Translations under genes and position numbers: made by a program
From: Monomorium pharaonis
Lineage: Eukaryota > Arthropoda > Insecta > Hymenoptera > Formicidae
Direction: 5' to 3'
Assembly: GCF_013373865.1 (NCBI RefSeq)
Contig: NC_050476.1
Span: 8,096,501-8,160,500, forward strand
DNA: 64,000 bases
Notes under the pieces: generated by a model
What the model was told of the DNA's origin: nothing
The model's database searches: none
The model's input: the letters and a program-made list of their open reading frames with translations, nothing else
Shown: one piece after another, positions 23,201-34,992 of the stretch
Layout of the letters: each line of letters opens with the position of its first letter
How positions within the stretch are numbered: position 1 is the first letter of the stretch

Positions 23201-26200
23201 TTCTCAAGCGCTTTTACTACAAATTTCTCAGTGAAAACGTTGAAATCAATAAAATTTGATTCTACTATATAATAACTTTTTTTACGGCTTGTAATCGTAA
23301 TTTGACGAATATAGTCTTATTCTTCAGTCTATTCCGAACTGCGGGATACCATTTATTTGTACGTATAAGCTACATAATTTGTATTTTGAAGCAAATATTT
23401 TTATGAACAAATAAACTTTAAATTTTTTTTTGCATTTTTGGTCTTAATCTAATCGTCCTCGGGTTTGTGTACGTACTTTAAGCGTGTAAATGGATTTTTA
23501 ATTCTGTAAATTTAATTTAAAACTAAATGTTGAACAGAATGTTGGTAAAAAAAAAAAACAGACGATTTTAGGATCCCCTTAAGAGGATGCTGGACTGAAC
23601 TGCTTTTTAAACTTGCACTATTAACTAAAACATTATCGGGGTCGATAATGTAGAGTCATTCGTGCACATCAATGAGATTTGTATGTATGTATTTTTTTTA
23701 TAAATCTAGAAATTCTTTAGAATTAAAGTACACATATTAATATCAATTTGTGAATTGTGGATTTTATATTAAGAACGGAAAACAATTTTTTTATATAGCT
23801 CTACTTATTGACTTTTTATGTGTATATGTATATATCTTAAATTTTGTCTTAATTTTGTCTCAATTAGGCATCAATATCTAATTTTCGAAACTCGACACTG
23901 TTTGTTCCCGTTGTCTACCAGTCTATGGATACAAATTTTATAAGTGCAAATTGTAGATTTTTTATATTAAGTAACCGTTACGATGTGACACTAAATTAAC
24001 AATTTTTTCCGTTTTTAATAGAAACTCTACCCTACAAATTGATAGTAATGCATATACACACATTAACTTAATTTTAATTTAAAAATTTTTTTATTTTACT
24101 CTTTTTAACTTTTAATATGAAATGTAAATAGCGATACAAAGTTTAATCCTAAAATTTCCATATCATAATATGGATAGCAAAACTAAAAATAACATTTATA
24201 TCTTTTTCTACTTTTTACTCTTTTGAAACATTTTATTGAAAAAGGGAAAAATCATATATAAGTTAATATGAATTTATTAAATATTTGTTAATATAAGATC
24301 AGGAATTATTTACATTTTTTTTACTTTTAATTTATATATATTTTTTTTAGATATTCAATTTTATCGACTAGATTTTATTTTAAACTATTTTTATTCGTAA
24401 TACCTACTGCAGTTTAAAATTTTGTTTAGAACTCGAGTTATAAATATTTAAAACAAAAATGCATAGGGATCCTTTGAACTTTATTAGATTAAAATGTTTT
24501 TAAATAGAACAAAACAATTAAAAATATTAATTAAAGACAAATAATGCGTGACTTTTAAACTTACATATTATATGCAGTTATATTTGGTATTTATTGGATT
24601 GTTATTTTAAAAGTATTCAAAAGTGTAAGTATTTGAAAATAATTACTTTTTTCTTTCTTGTTGACACCACCGATATCCATGCCATTTTTATGCAGGATAT
24701 CCAGAAGTTCGCATCTCCAGGACGATAAGTCGGATTTAAGTTCATGGACGTCGTCTTCGGTGACAGGTTCCATCTCGTGCTCGTTGTGTGCATTAACGAT
24801 GTAGCGCCATATGAGAGCTCTCATAACTACTCCGTATCTACATAAGAAAAACACGGATAATTAAAGTAAATACAAATTATAACGAGCTCGGCAAAGCAAT
24901 AAATATAAGAAACAGATCAATACAACGAACTATTACAGATTTCTTATAAAATTATAATTCATTGACTGATCGAAAATAAAGATAATAAATGTAACCAAAC
25001 GAATAGAAGCTAATACGCGCAGTAGAATAATAAAGTAACTTTGAAAACATTTCGACTTTATGAAATCTTCATCAGTCGTTAAAAATGTATAAGATCAAAT
25101 GAAATTATACTGTTAACAATGGATAAACAATAAAAAACTCAAAGACATTAACATATCGCCAAAAAATTAATAATAAAATTGGTGGTAAAAAATATACAAA
25201 ATAACACAAGAAGTTTTACATATTAGAAGTTTTACACAATATTTTTTCGTTTGTTGGCGAAAAAACGTAGATCACAACTGGAGTTTTTCTCGTTCCATAG
25301 CGAGAAAAAATGTGGAGTCAAATCATAAAACTTGAGAGTAGTTCCGGTCAAAGTTGATAGAAAAATTAGTATTGTCAATAAAACTGTAAAATTCTAAAAT
25401 AAATGGAAAAAACAGACTCTATCGTTATATATGAAAACAATTGAAACAAAAAGTGAAACGTAAAGTGTAGAGAAACGAAAATTTTTACTTGCGATAATTA
25501 TAGGTGATGTTACAATTAGAACGAGAGAACAGTATCAAACAAAGCGTCAAAACGTGTGAACTATTCGACAAGCAGAGGTGATGTGAGTTGGCATTGCTAT
25601 CCGCTTTCACTTTTGGACAGAATGTTAAACAAATAATAATAGGATGAATAATTAAACGTGACGTTATTATTATGACCAAGGTTGAAAAGTAACGTTATAT
25701 TATGTATGTAATTCTATCCAGTGCCGTTATTATTACTATTTGTTTTATAATAATTGTTACTTTTATCTGTCTGTAACGGTAACATTATTACATTTTTACA
25801 ATAGCAATAACGACAATAATTTAGCTGTTACTTTATTATTATTTAATTTTTAATTATTTTTATGCTTATTTAATAAATTTTTGCTTTTTTACAAATGCAA
25901 TAATCAGTGTGCCTTTGCACGTAATTTGTTTTTTTCAGATTAGGTTATTAAGCTATATTCAGATAGAGAAAACATGTTCAGTTAACACTATATGAAGAAA
26001 ATTTAATAGTAAAAATTACTATAGTAATATTATACTAAAAAATGTGGACCAAAAAATTATGAAAATGTTTATTATGTTTTTTATTAAATTGCCATAGTAT
26101 TTACACTATTTATGATATAATTTTTTGAAATTTTTCTTATGGTCCGTGATTACTATTATACATACCTAATAGTATTTGATGTAAAATTTTTTGTGTAACA

Positions 26201-26842
26201 GTTAAACGCATCCAAATTACAAATTTTTAGATTAAATTAGAGTTTCAAATTATTAGATTAAATTACAAAAATTATTAAAATAATTTTTAGCGAATTTTTT
26301 ATTTTCGGATTAATTATTTAAATATTAAAGAAATTGCAAGTAATAACAAATGTGTAAAAAGTTTAAAAATAGAAAAGGTAGAAATATACGTTTAATTTCG
26401 ATTATTCTAAAATTGTTACAAAAGAAGTGCGACAACTTGCATCAATATCAAACGTAGTCAAAAGATAATCACCAATAAAAGTCAAATTGATAATAACTTC
26501 TTCATAAGAATTTTCTTTTTGTAAGCGAATCTTCCTTCGCATACTTTTAACGTATCTGTATTTTAACGTCATGGCCAGTGTGCCATTAACGCGTGTGTGT
26601 TAATATAAGCGGAACGGAATAGAAATTGAGTAGTGAGTGCCCAGATAATACGTATATCTGCAAGAGGTCTTTTACACATACCTAATGCTATCTGAATGAT
26701 TTTCCGTTATGATTTTTAAACATTATCTTCAGCACATTTGAACATTTTATGAACACTTATAGAAGTACAATTCTTATTGCTAATTTTGACATGTTCTTGG
26801 CAGATGTATGAAATATTATTTGTAGTCATAACCATATTTTGT

Positions 26843-26896
<54 letters not shown>

Positions 26897-29800
26897 TAAT
26901 TTTTTAAGAACATTAAAAATATATATATTTAATGCTGCACATAGAATATTCATAAAATATTCCATTAATTACCCGGATTGTCTTATTTTCGAGTCAAATA
27001 CTTTTATAAAAACAGCTTACTTATGTTCGCGTGCACGCCGACGTTGGCTACTTCGTCTGCCGACGCGCTTCTTCTGCAGGCCAAACAATCGGAAAAGCAA
27101 TTTCGGTGGAGGGAAGATATTGAAGGGTGGCGGAAGGGTTCCAGTGTCCTCGAAGTAACTCATCCATAACTTCGTTCTCGCGAATTTCCACTCTGTGTCG
27201 GCATGTTCCTATCGCGACAATTGCCTTTGTTGACGAGATCATTCAGCTCACGAATATCGTTCGAGTCGGAGCCTTACCTCAATAACGGCGTAGCTGTTGC
27301 TCATCATAGCTATCAGTAGATTTAGCAGGACAATCACGTTGATCACGGAATACGATCCGAACATCAACAAGCCCCAGAATCGAGTGTATGACTTGATTCC
27401 TGGAAATAATAACGTTAGTCTAGGAAATAATAATAATGTTGGTTTCACATCAAATAACAAGGCATCAGTTTTTATATTAGAGAGGATTATTTTTGTATTT
27501 AAATTACATATACAAACGTACCAGAAAGTTCGAAGCTCTCGATGCCGACCATACCGAAACTAGCCCAAAAAAGACTCTGACATGATTCGAATAGATTGCT
27601 GAATCTGTAAATTTTATGCAAAATTTTATAAAAATCTCGAATTTTTTCACATAATATAAGAAGTTAATTATAAACAAACTTTGAAAATTAAAGGTAACTG
27701 TTATATTTTTAATAAATTTTGCCAGTTGTCATCTTGGAAAATTGTCTCATTTATTGCAAATCATTATTGGCGACTTTTAAATTATTAACGTTGACTTTGT
27801 TTGAAAATTAAAGTTTATGATTAAAATATAATATGTACACTGAGAGAAAAATACAGTTGCAATAATCAATATTACTATAATATCACTATATATTTTAATA
27901 AAGAATTTAATGAAGCATAAGTTTCTTCTTTTAATTATAGTAAAAGTAAAGCATTAAAATTAGAAAGTAAGCATTAAAGTTAGAAGTTTTTATTGAAAAA
28001 ATTTTTTTAATAAAATGGAGATATAATATACGTATCTATTACACAATACAATACTTGCTTTAAATATGTTGAAATAACGTTAAATAATCAATTGAAAAAT
28101 AACATTTATTTTTCATTATTTATTTCATTTTTATGAATAATTGATTACGAGAAACACACTCGCGTCCCGTATCGAATTGTATTTATTATATATGTGCAAA
28201 AATTCTGGCCTTAATAAATAAATAATTCAATAAAAATTTGGAAGAGAATGCGTGGTCCGTTTTTTTTTATGATTACTAGATGACGTCACACATGTTGGAA
28301 ATGTGGGTTGAAAGGAAAAATACAGAGAGAGAGAAAGAGAGAGAGAAACACATACGTTTCTCATCCCTTCTCAATTCGATTATTCCATTCACCTTCTCCA
28401 TCTTAAGCAAGCATCACTGCCGGTGTCCCATGAGGGATCCGATATTCCACTGTAACACTTCTGTCTTTCCAGTTCCGCAAAATACCACAGCAGCTGGTTT
28501 AAGCCACAGGCAAAAGCAAATAATACTAACGTGTAAATAAAAAAAAATTTTACGATGTCGATTACCATTCTGCCCAACGATATCTAAAACAATAGTTGTT
28601 TTCTTTGATATAAAATATTACAGTAAAAAATCTAATATTATGTTAATATTAAAAACACTTCTTCATTAATTTGTTTAATATTAAGATTAAATATAGTTAA
28701 AGTTATGTAGTAGATGCAAAAGAATCTTTAAAGAGTTTTTTCACTTTTGAGTTAAAAAATTGATTTCTATTGACAGGGGAGAGCATTTTTCCTCTATGGC
28801 TAGTTTAATTCTTTTATGTTTAGTGACTGAAAATTATATGGTACTAATTGAACTGAATAGTTAAATATTTACCAAAGATGTGATGTAGATACATATTCAT
28901 TGAACGTTGTATAATTTTTTAAAAATTATTTAATTTTAAACAAAAACGATTGTTTTTATGATTTATTGTTAAACAACTGAATAAAAAAATTGCCCAGTGC
29001 TCAACGAATACGTGTGTAAATCAAAGGTAAAAATTGATGATTTTAAAAGCTATAAACCACAATTGTGTTCAATTTTTAATTTATGCCATGAAATTTTGTA
29101 AAATTTACAAAAAATTTGACAATTTACTGCATTTTAACTTATATTCATATAATTTTTGAAAAATCAATAAATTGCTTTTTAAAGTGTCGATCTAAAAAAC
29201 AGATTTCAAACTATTGAAATCTTTCTGATTTTATTATGTTTTACTGTTTCTGATGAAGTTACATTTTTCTTATAGGGTAGAATAGATGATTCTTTAATTT
29301 CCTGGATTGATTTTCCTTGAAGATGCTTTCATAGTAGGAAATAAAATCGGAATTTGAGAAATTCAATTTTTATGCGAATGAACGCACAAAAGACTAAGGA
29401 CCGGTTGTTTCAACTTTTTGATAAACTTACTTACCAAGTAAGCATGTATCTTCATTTTTTTTTCTTAAATAAATAAAGACAAACATATATTTATCTGATA
29501 GGTAAGTTTACCAAGAAGTTGGAACATACACACACAACCGATCCTAACTTTTACACTTTTATTACATAATGTACTTTTTTTTTACTTTAATTGAATAACT
29601 CATAAAGTTGGAATTTTACTAAGTTTGTAAAAAATTTTGAGATTTGACACATCTCCATTTGTATTCGTAAAGCTTCGTAAAAAAATTAGTAAATTGTTTA
29701 CTAAAGTACTTGTCTTAAAAATATAAATTAAAAAAGCAAGAATAGCTACTCAAATTCTTAATATATAATAACGGAATTTTTGAAATGTAACACCTGAAGT

Positions 29801-32800
29801 GGTCCTAAATGTGGATTGATGCTGAAAAGATGGACAAGTTTTAAAGCACTAAAGACATTCGCAGCCGCAAAAAGACCTTCAGCGATTAGTTGCGGATCAA
29901 AGTCGCTCCAATTCTCTCTTGGTATTATTGCGGCCGATGGATCCATCTGTATCTCAGCGCGCTGCTGAAGATAAGCAGCTAGTCTGAGAATACCGGTCGC
30001 CAAATAAAGTGTATTTCTAGTGAAGTCGATAAAGTTCCACATGTCACGCAAATAACCCTTTAGACCATCTACATAAACCTGCAAAATTTGCGAAACTGTG
30101 GGTCATATGTGACTTATTTAGTTAATAACAGAGATTGTTGTATCTACAGGGATACTGTTTTTACCGAGAAAAGTTTGTCTTGAATATTTTTTATATTTTT
30201 TGTGTTTTCAATATTTTTTTTTCAACTTTTTGTGAAGTTTATACAAGGCATTCAAATATATTATAAAATTTTAAGTAATTTCAGTTATTATTCGATATAT
30301 TTGAAATATTGCATTTTTATTTCTTTTTTGTTCAATCTGTTGATTAAATTGTTTGATCCTATTATTTTAGTTAATTAATATGGCACATTGTCAAATTTTA
30401 TATATATCATGAATTATAATGACGTCATAAATTAACGAAGATTTCACAATAATTGTGCTAAGATATTTTAACGGTTTTAGCAATTTTTAACCGAAATAAA
30501 ATTTCTAAATAATATTTGTCGATAATTAAATCTAAGTTTGATTAATGTATTAACATTTTATAATTATTTTAAAAACCGTTTAATTTTTTATTAAAAATGT
30601 TGCTATGCTAAATGTGTAATATTATATGTTGCAATATTTCAATTTTTCATTATAATTTAAAAATAATTATGCATATTTGTAGACATGTATATTAATTACA
30701 TTTTTTAAATGCTCATACATATAATAATACAGTCAAAATGTTTTTTTCAATTGCTGAATAAATTGAAAATATTAAAATTTGTTGTATAAAATTATACAAC
30801 AGTATAGAAAACTTATTTAGGGGAAATATACTTGTTTATTGTCCGCATACCTCTCTTGTCTCTTCCCATATAAATCCGAGAACATACAACACGACGAAAC
30901 CTTCCAGAGGGGTAGGGGCCGCGCCTCTCTGTTGAGCCAAATAAGCCTCGAGATTTTTCTTCATTTCCTGAGAACCTAGGAGTCTAACAATCTCCACTTC
31001 CGCACGCTGCGACACCAGCATGAGTATAACTATAGACACGTAGTGTTAGCCATTGATTAGATAATGATGCTGATCTTATTATTTCAAGTCTTGTCTTTTT
31101 TATAATGACAAATTTGAAGCTAAAATGTAACTTACACAAGAAGAATAAATAAGACGACGCGTGAACTAAGAATTTCATGAAAGGTCTTCGCATAAGTCGT
31201 CCCGTTTTCGATTCCGGCACCAGATAGTACATGATACAATAGAAAGGAAATAAAATTGCCGTCTTTGCAAGAATGCCGACTTTCCGTATAGTTGACATTC
31301 TTCGGAATCCAGGGACTCCTTCATACCTTTGAAGTAAGGTCAAATATTCAAAAATATTTTTAAATTCTCTTTATAAATAATTTTTATGCACGACTCATAT
31401 AGAACCATATAGATATAGAACTGAAAATAATTTTATTATACTATAAAAATAATTAAAATGACAATTTTTTGCAGCATTGTCATGTTTATTATGGTTGAGT
31501 GCCTTATATTATTTTTCATGATGTAATGAAATTATTTTCAGATCTGTAACTATATATTATATTTATACAGTTAAAGTTTTAGATATTTTAGTAAATTAAT
31601 TCTTTTTATGTAGATTTTTGGCTCACCAGATCGCTGCCAATAGCTGCTGAACGTGAGAATGAGAGACGAATCTCTTTTGCTTATATTCTATAGCTTGCTC
31701 CAGACGAGCTAGTTGTTTGCTAAGTTCAGCATTTTCTTCCTCGGGATCATAATTTAGAATGGTATCCAATTCCATGGTAGTTCGAACGTGTTGCAACAAA
31801 TCGACAGCGAATCTGTTAAAATAATTATAATTGTTTATTAAACATGTAATATTACACGGAGAGAATTTCTCTTAAAATTTACCCTCAAAATCATAGTAAT
31901 TATGGGAATGACTAAATATGGAATTTAAATACAATTTTACTATAATTTGTGTAAAAATTTAGTAAAGTTCTTAAAAGAATTTATTACCATGTTTTTTAGA
32001 ATAAATTTGAGAGTAAAGAAAAAATTCTATTTACTACGTTTTGCAAAATATGGAACTTACTTTTCTACCTGTCGTCGTAATTTTAAATATTCAGCTCTAT
32101 TCTCTGGTTCTGATATGGTTAATTCCCTAAGTTCCCAACTTAGTTGGAAAGCTGTCATTAAAGGATCTGTAGAGCTCAAAGCTATTAAACTTGGACTGGC
32201 CAAAGCCTTGTATTCAGAGATTCTAGTGGACGACAGTCTTAAAGGATCATCTAAAGAATAATTTTAATTATGCCAATCTTTTATTAATAATTTCTATTGA
32301 TTGAACTTTTCTAAATTGCTAAAACTAAAGTGTATTGGAACATCTCTCACCAATTGTTGCTTCAAGACAATCGTTACAGCCACATCTCACATCGTGCGGC
32401 ATTGGCAAAGTAGCTCCTCTATCTAACAAAAGCTTCAAGATTTCGTAGTTATTGCGCTGCGCCGCGAGCACCAAAGGTGTCATATCCATTGGGTATCTGG
32501 CTGATGCCGGATCAACCTTCTGCCAGCTATGTACAATTTGCTTTTCGGCTGCATTTAAAATACAAGAAAAACATAAAAAAATAAATTCAACAGCTAAGAG
32601 TACAATTAATTGAAATCAATACAATACCTATGAGTTCCTGAATTTTTCTAACGCAATTTTATTTTCAATAAAATTAGTTATTTTTGTAATTTTGTTTTTA
32701 CAATCGCGACAATTAAGATATTACACACGATTTTGCGAGAACGTTAATTTCGACTCACAATCCTTGGTAGTTTGGTTTGTAAGAAGTTCTTCATGTTCCA

Positions 32801-33528
32801 GTAACAATTCGACCGCTTCTACAAATTCCTGATCGATGGCATGGAGCAGAGCATCCTTCGTTTCGACTCCCATCACGATAAGTAGTTCGACCATTTCTAA
32901 ATTTTCCGACTCTATAGCCAGCGTGAGAGCACTGCGACCCAGACTATCTACGCAATTCACGTCCAGCTGTTTTTCCTAAATCGTTCGTGCATATCCATCA
33001 TAAGAAGTATTTCAATCAGAGTGTTTCAATCTTATAAAAATGGCAGTGTAATTTAGTCCACAAACTATTTTGTTGCAGATACGCATACAATTAAACGTAA
33101 ATTGCAGGGTTGGATAATAAGTTAAAATAAAAGAAAGATTGACTTATCCTGTTAACTGTAAATTTATAAAACTATTTTTTAATAAATAAATAAATTTTTA
33201 TCTCTAATTTTAGTAAATTTCATTGATTTTAAGGAAGATTTGTCTTTTTTAATATTAAAACTTTTTAAAATAAAATTGATAAGCCTTATTTATTTAAAGA
33301 TTATTCTACTTTTGCGTTGATTTTCTTAGAACTTTCCTTAAGGTTTGTACTTACTTTACCCTTGTTTGCAAGCTGCAGAAGCTTCTTTACGTTGGACATA
33401 TCACCTCTCTCTACGGCCAATAGATATTTCTTTTCTTCGATTGTGAGCGAACGTGGGAAGTGAAGTACATAATCACTCGTATCCTGGACCGTGGCTTCCA
33501 TGTCCTTGACATCTTTTGCGTCACTCAT
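10478..33528 (-). CDS. trp: TRP channel (transient receptor potential), 17 exons, 1174 aa
   Basis: Light-activated cation channel of the phospholipase C cascade in rhabdomeric photoreceptors. Coding exons, 5' to 3': 33528-33355, 32975-32759, 32548-32351, 32250-32061, 31812-31627, 31326-31136, 31029-30851, 30078-29794, 28583-28393, 27604-27522, 27399-27278, 27208-27021, 24837-24647, 16412-16213, 16128-15835, 13161-13047, 10998-10478. All phases join with GT-AG borders. Ankyrin repeats lie at about 30-195, including LPMPHDVRCGC. S1-S6 lie at about 375-670, with pore SLFWASFG (614-621) and S6 SYSVINVIVLLNLLIAMMSN. TRP-box EWKFAR is at 678, followed by PPPFN. The C-terminus has WERRLMKDFQ, then a Ser/Thr/Ala-rich tail ending GGWL. 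Drosophila TRP has ERRILKDFQ at the matching place and ends in SGWL, the ligand for the PDZ scaffold INAD. The start is the only ATG in frame upstream of the ankyrin region. Drosophila TRP has about 1275 residues. Exons 14-17 are the least certain, though phases and tail agree. Confidence 0.92.
10999..13046 (-). other. trp: trp intron 16
   Basis: A 2.05-kb AT-rich intron. It contains the mitochondrial 16S-like fragment at about 12315-12450 and an imperfect inverted repeat at about 11838-11897. Otherwise I see nothing in it. Confidence 0.7.
12315..12452 (+). pseudogene. NUMT: mitochondrial 16S rRNA fragment
   Basis: The segment contains CCTTAGGGATAACAGC, then GGAGAGTTCATATTGATAAA, then TTGCGACCTCGATGTTG, then GTCTGTTCGAC, in the order found near the 3' end of insect mitochondrial large-subunit rRNA (domain V, peptidyl transferase centre). 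It sits in a nuclear intron on the strand opposite to trp, so it is a nuclear copy of mitochondrial DNA. It is short and without function that I can see. Confidence 0.88.
13633..14685. mobile_element. Non-autonomous TA-flanked transposon, 1049 bp, in trp intron 15
   Basis: The terminal inverted repeats are 42 bp with one mismatch: 13635-13676 (starts CCCCTACAGCATG) and 14642-14683. TA flanks both sides (13633-13634, 14684-14685). Both subterminal regions (13650-13870 and 14440-14690) are packed with variants of GCAATATTGCTGCAATATT, itself part of the inverted repeat. A 15-bp inverted pair (14101-14115 and 14216-14230) lies in the middle. The open frame running through the left arm is a by-product of these repeats. 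Architecture resembles the 6274-8151 element: TA target, CCC at the tip, interior built from tip motifs. Confidence 0.82.
16756..16761 (-). terminator. Poly(A) signal of the P transposase gene
   Basis: An AATAAA hexamer on the minus strand, 38 bp after the transposase stop codon and inside the element. Confidence 0.6.
16799..20122 (-). CDS. P-element transposase (THAP type), 5 exons, 866 aa
   Basis: Cut-and-paste transposase of the P superfamily. Exons: 20122-19975, 19893-19695, 19599-19501, 19405-17715, 17262-16799; all phases match and the frame is open throughout. An N-terminal THAP zinc finger with C4, C9, C53 and H56 (CSAIGC ... CSVHF) binds DNA, followed by HAIPT, the usual THAP-end motif. 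A Lys-rich leucine-repeat coiled coil lies at about 155-210. The RNase H-like catalytic core has ICFDEIYIS (D302), FTCDLGPTN (D375), FNDGPHLLK (D414) and TQDCLENLFS (E612), which fit the acidic residues and motifs of P transposases and human THAP9. The C-terminal part in exon 5 has GEALVYIAGYVA and RTRTHITLRELN. The Drosophila protein has 751 residues. The start is the ATG just before the first zinc-binding Cys; a second ATG two codons later is also possible. Confidence 0.93.
20168..20209. repeat. (AT)n microsatellite inside the P element
   Basis: About 21 AT dinucleotides lie between the right terminal repeat of the P element and the transposase ATG, in what should be its promoter or leader. 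Confidence 0.9.
20640..22340. repeat. Long foldback (palindromic) element interrupted by a hAT
   Basis: The left arm (about 20640-21000) and right arm (about 21020-21209 plus 22134-22340) are imperfect inverted copies. Paired landmarks include TACGGCTTTTAATCGTAATTT near 20795 and its complement near 22200, and GCAAATATTTTCATGAGC near 20910 and its complement near 21165. The sequence is related to the copies at 23220-23588 and 53262-53851, sharing ATAAGCTACATAACTT and TTTTACACGTTTTAAGTACG. The arms have diverged, so this is an old insertion. Confidence 0.75.
21202..22141. mobile_element. Non-autonomous hAT element, 924 bp
   Basis: The element 21210-22133 starts CAGGCATGTCAAAC and ends with the exact complement. 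An 8-bp duplication, GCTTATAT, flanks it (21202-21209 and 22134-22141). Just inside are GCGACCCGCC on the left and GCGGCCC on the right; CAGG.(A/G)TGTCAAAC with a nearby GCGGCCCGC is a common hAT terminal pattern in animals. No transposase frame survives. It is inserted in the right arm of the long foldback and is therefore younger than it. Confidence 0.9.
22606..22769. mobile_element. Short MITE with 3-bp TTA target duplication, 158 bp
   Basis: A perfect 22-bp inverted repeat, TGCTCGGTCTACAATGTCAGC plus A, begins at 22609 and closes at 22766. Further inward pairing includes GGAGTAATGGAGTAA with TTACTCC and CTCCATTACTC. TTA lies directly on both sides (22606-22608, 22767-22769). A three-base TTA/TAA duplication points to PIF/Harbinger-type mobilisation. 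Confidence 0.82.
23220..23588. repeat. Truncated copy of the TTAA-flanked family
   Basis: This matches the right half of the 53262-53851 element, including TTACGGCTTGTAATCGTAATT, GACGAATATAGTCTTATTC and the terminal TTTAGGATCCCCTTAA. The left arm is missing. Confidence 0.75.
26847..26889. repeat. (TA)n microsatellite in trp intron 12
   Basis: Simple AT dinucleotide repeat. The rest of the 2.2-kb intron (24838-27020) holds only AT-rich sequence with no feature that I recognise. Confidence 0.9.
28324..28347. repeat. (GA)n-rich microsatellite in trp intron 9
   Basis: A short interrupted GA repeat about 45 bp beyond the exon 9 donor. Confidence 0.8.
29395..29547. mobile_element. Short MITE with 3-bp TAA target duplication, 147 bp, in trp intron 8
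   Basis: Inverted ends GGACCGGTTG (from 29398) and CAACCGATCC (to 29544) continue inward as TTTCAACTTTTTGATAAAC paired with GTTTACCAAGAAGTTGGAA. TAA flanks both sides (29395-29397, 29545-29547). Size and three-base target suggest a PIF/Harbinger-type MITE, distinct in sequence from the one at 22606-22769. The rest of this intron (28584-29793) is featureless AT-rich DNA. Confidence 0.72.
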
Positions 33529-34960
33529 CTTGAAACGTTTAGTCCGTTTTTTTCACTTCAACGACGATTATTTCCAATTTCATCTAAACACTTGCGCGTC
33601 AACAACACTATTTAAATTATTTCTTCTTTTCATTATCACATCGATGACGACACAAAGCACATTTAAGTAAAGAATAATTATCCGAATAGCACAATATATT
33701 GGCAGTACATTTGGTACTCCCAATATACATTATATTGGGAATGTATTGATCAATATTTATCCAATATTGGCCATAAAATATTGATATTCCAAATTAGGAT
33801 ATGTAGAAATTAATGTGTAGGAATTAACATAATAAATATTGCGGCCTAACATTGATCCAATATTGTTAAATCAATATTGCTACTTAGACAAATTGACTAA
33901 ATAAGGTGAAGCGTCTATTTAAAAATTAAATTAACATTTGCGATATTATATTACTTTCCACATTACTTTGCGTCAATGTTTTGTGTTTTACTAGAGCAGG
34001 ATCTCTTGAGCAGAAGGCGATTCTTTTAAAGAGGCGGAACGATGCGACATTCGCGGTTAAAAACCCCGTTTTTATGCGAGTCTCTATGATGCTTGATATC
34101 TATTATAAGGGCTGAAGAAAATTGAATTATGTATTAATAAAAATTTTTGTCACCCTATTTGTCGCAGCGGTTAGTGTAGATGCTGATGGATAAACAATAA
34201 CTCCACTGTCGTTACTTTTAATAGTGCACCTGTGCCCGTTGACTCTAATTTATCGATATCTTGTTAAATGTCTAACGGATTACACTTGGAATAAGAGCGC
34301 GTTCGTCGGAAACGAGGGAGAATACTGACGCGAAGCGAATAAACAGCAAACGCAGTGGTCGCAGTTAAGCTGGTTAATTCTCTACACATTATATAATATT
34401 CCAACAGCCTCGGAATGTTGAAACAACAACCCTATTATGCGATTAAAATAATTTTACGTGTTGCTCTGAAAATATTGAGTATTTTTTTAACTGTAATTTC
34501 TTTGATCGATTTGAAGACAGCTCTGTTTTAATGATAATGTTAGAAAGTTTATTTTATTTATTGTATACATAATGTTGTAATTTTTAATATGACAAGAACT
34601 TTAATATTTTTAAGTATTAAATAAAAATTTTCTTATTAATTTCTTGTTACAAAAAGTAACTACAATATTGAAAGATTACATCCACATTGCATTATGTATG
34701 AACAATATTGTATTTATACTACGATATATTTATACTGCGATTTATCATAGTTGTTGAATTGCAACAACAATAAAATTACCATTTTTTGAAAAATTACAAC
34801 AAAACATAACAACAATATTATAAGCAATAAATTTGCAATAATACAATGTTGTATTTATCGAATATGTGGAATATAAGAATATTTTTATAAAAATAAATAT
34901 GTTACGCTATATTTTAATTATATATTTTTATTTGGATTATTTATTATTTTATATATATTT

Positions 34961-34992
34961 AATTACTTTAGGGATAACAATATAATATTTAC
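34961..34992 (+). pseudogene. Possible second NUMT fragment (16S-like)
   Basis: AATTACTTTAGGGATAACAA followed by TATAATATTT matches the core of the intronic 16S-like copy with three differences over 30 bases. Sequence on either side does not clearly continue the match, so this may be a decayed nuclear mitochondrial fragment or chance. Confidence 0.35.

Larger units (their letters stand above)
16413..24646 (-). other. trp: trp intron 13, loaded with transposons
   Basis: This 8.2-kb intron is several times longer than the other trp introns. It contains, from right to left, the partial TTAA-family copy (23220-23588), the 3-bp-target MITE (22606-22769), the long foldback (20640-22340) with a hAT inside (21210-22133), and the P element (16465-20308). 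A branch-point-like TACTGAC (16430-16436) sits between the P element and the acceptor. The stretch 23600-24640 shows no recognised feature. Confidence 0.85.

Noticed and set aside
24591..24646. Stop codon shortly after trp exon 13 as the natural end of the channel
   Set aside because: A GT donor at 24646 joins in phase with the exon at 16412, and downstream exons carry TRP-like motifs and the GWL tail. A minor short isoform remains possible.
33908..33921. Match GAAGCGTCTATTTA to the satellite unit far from the array
   Set aside because: Only 14 bases long with no neighbouring unit; most likely chance.
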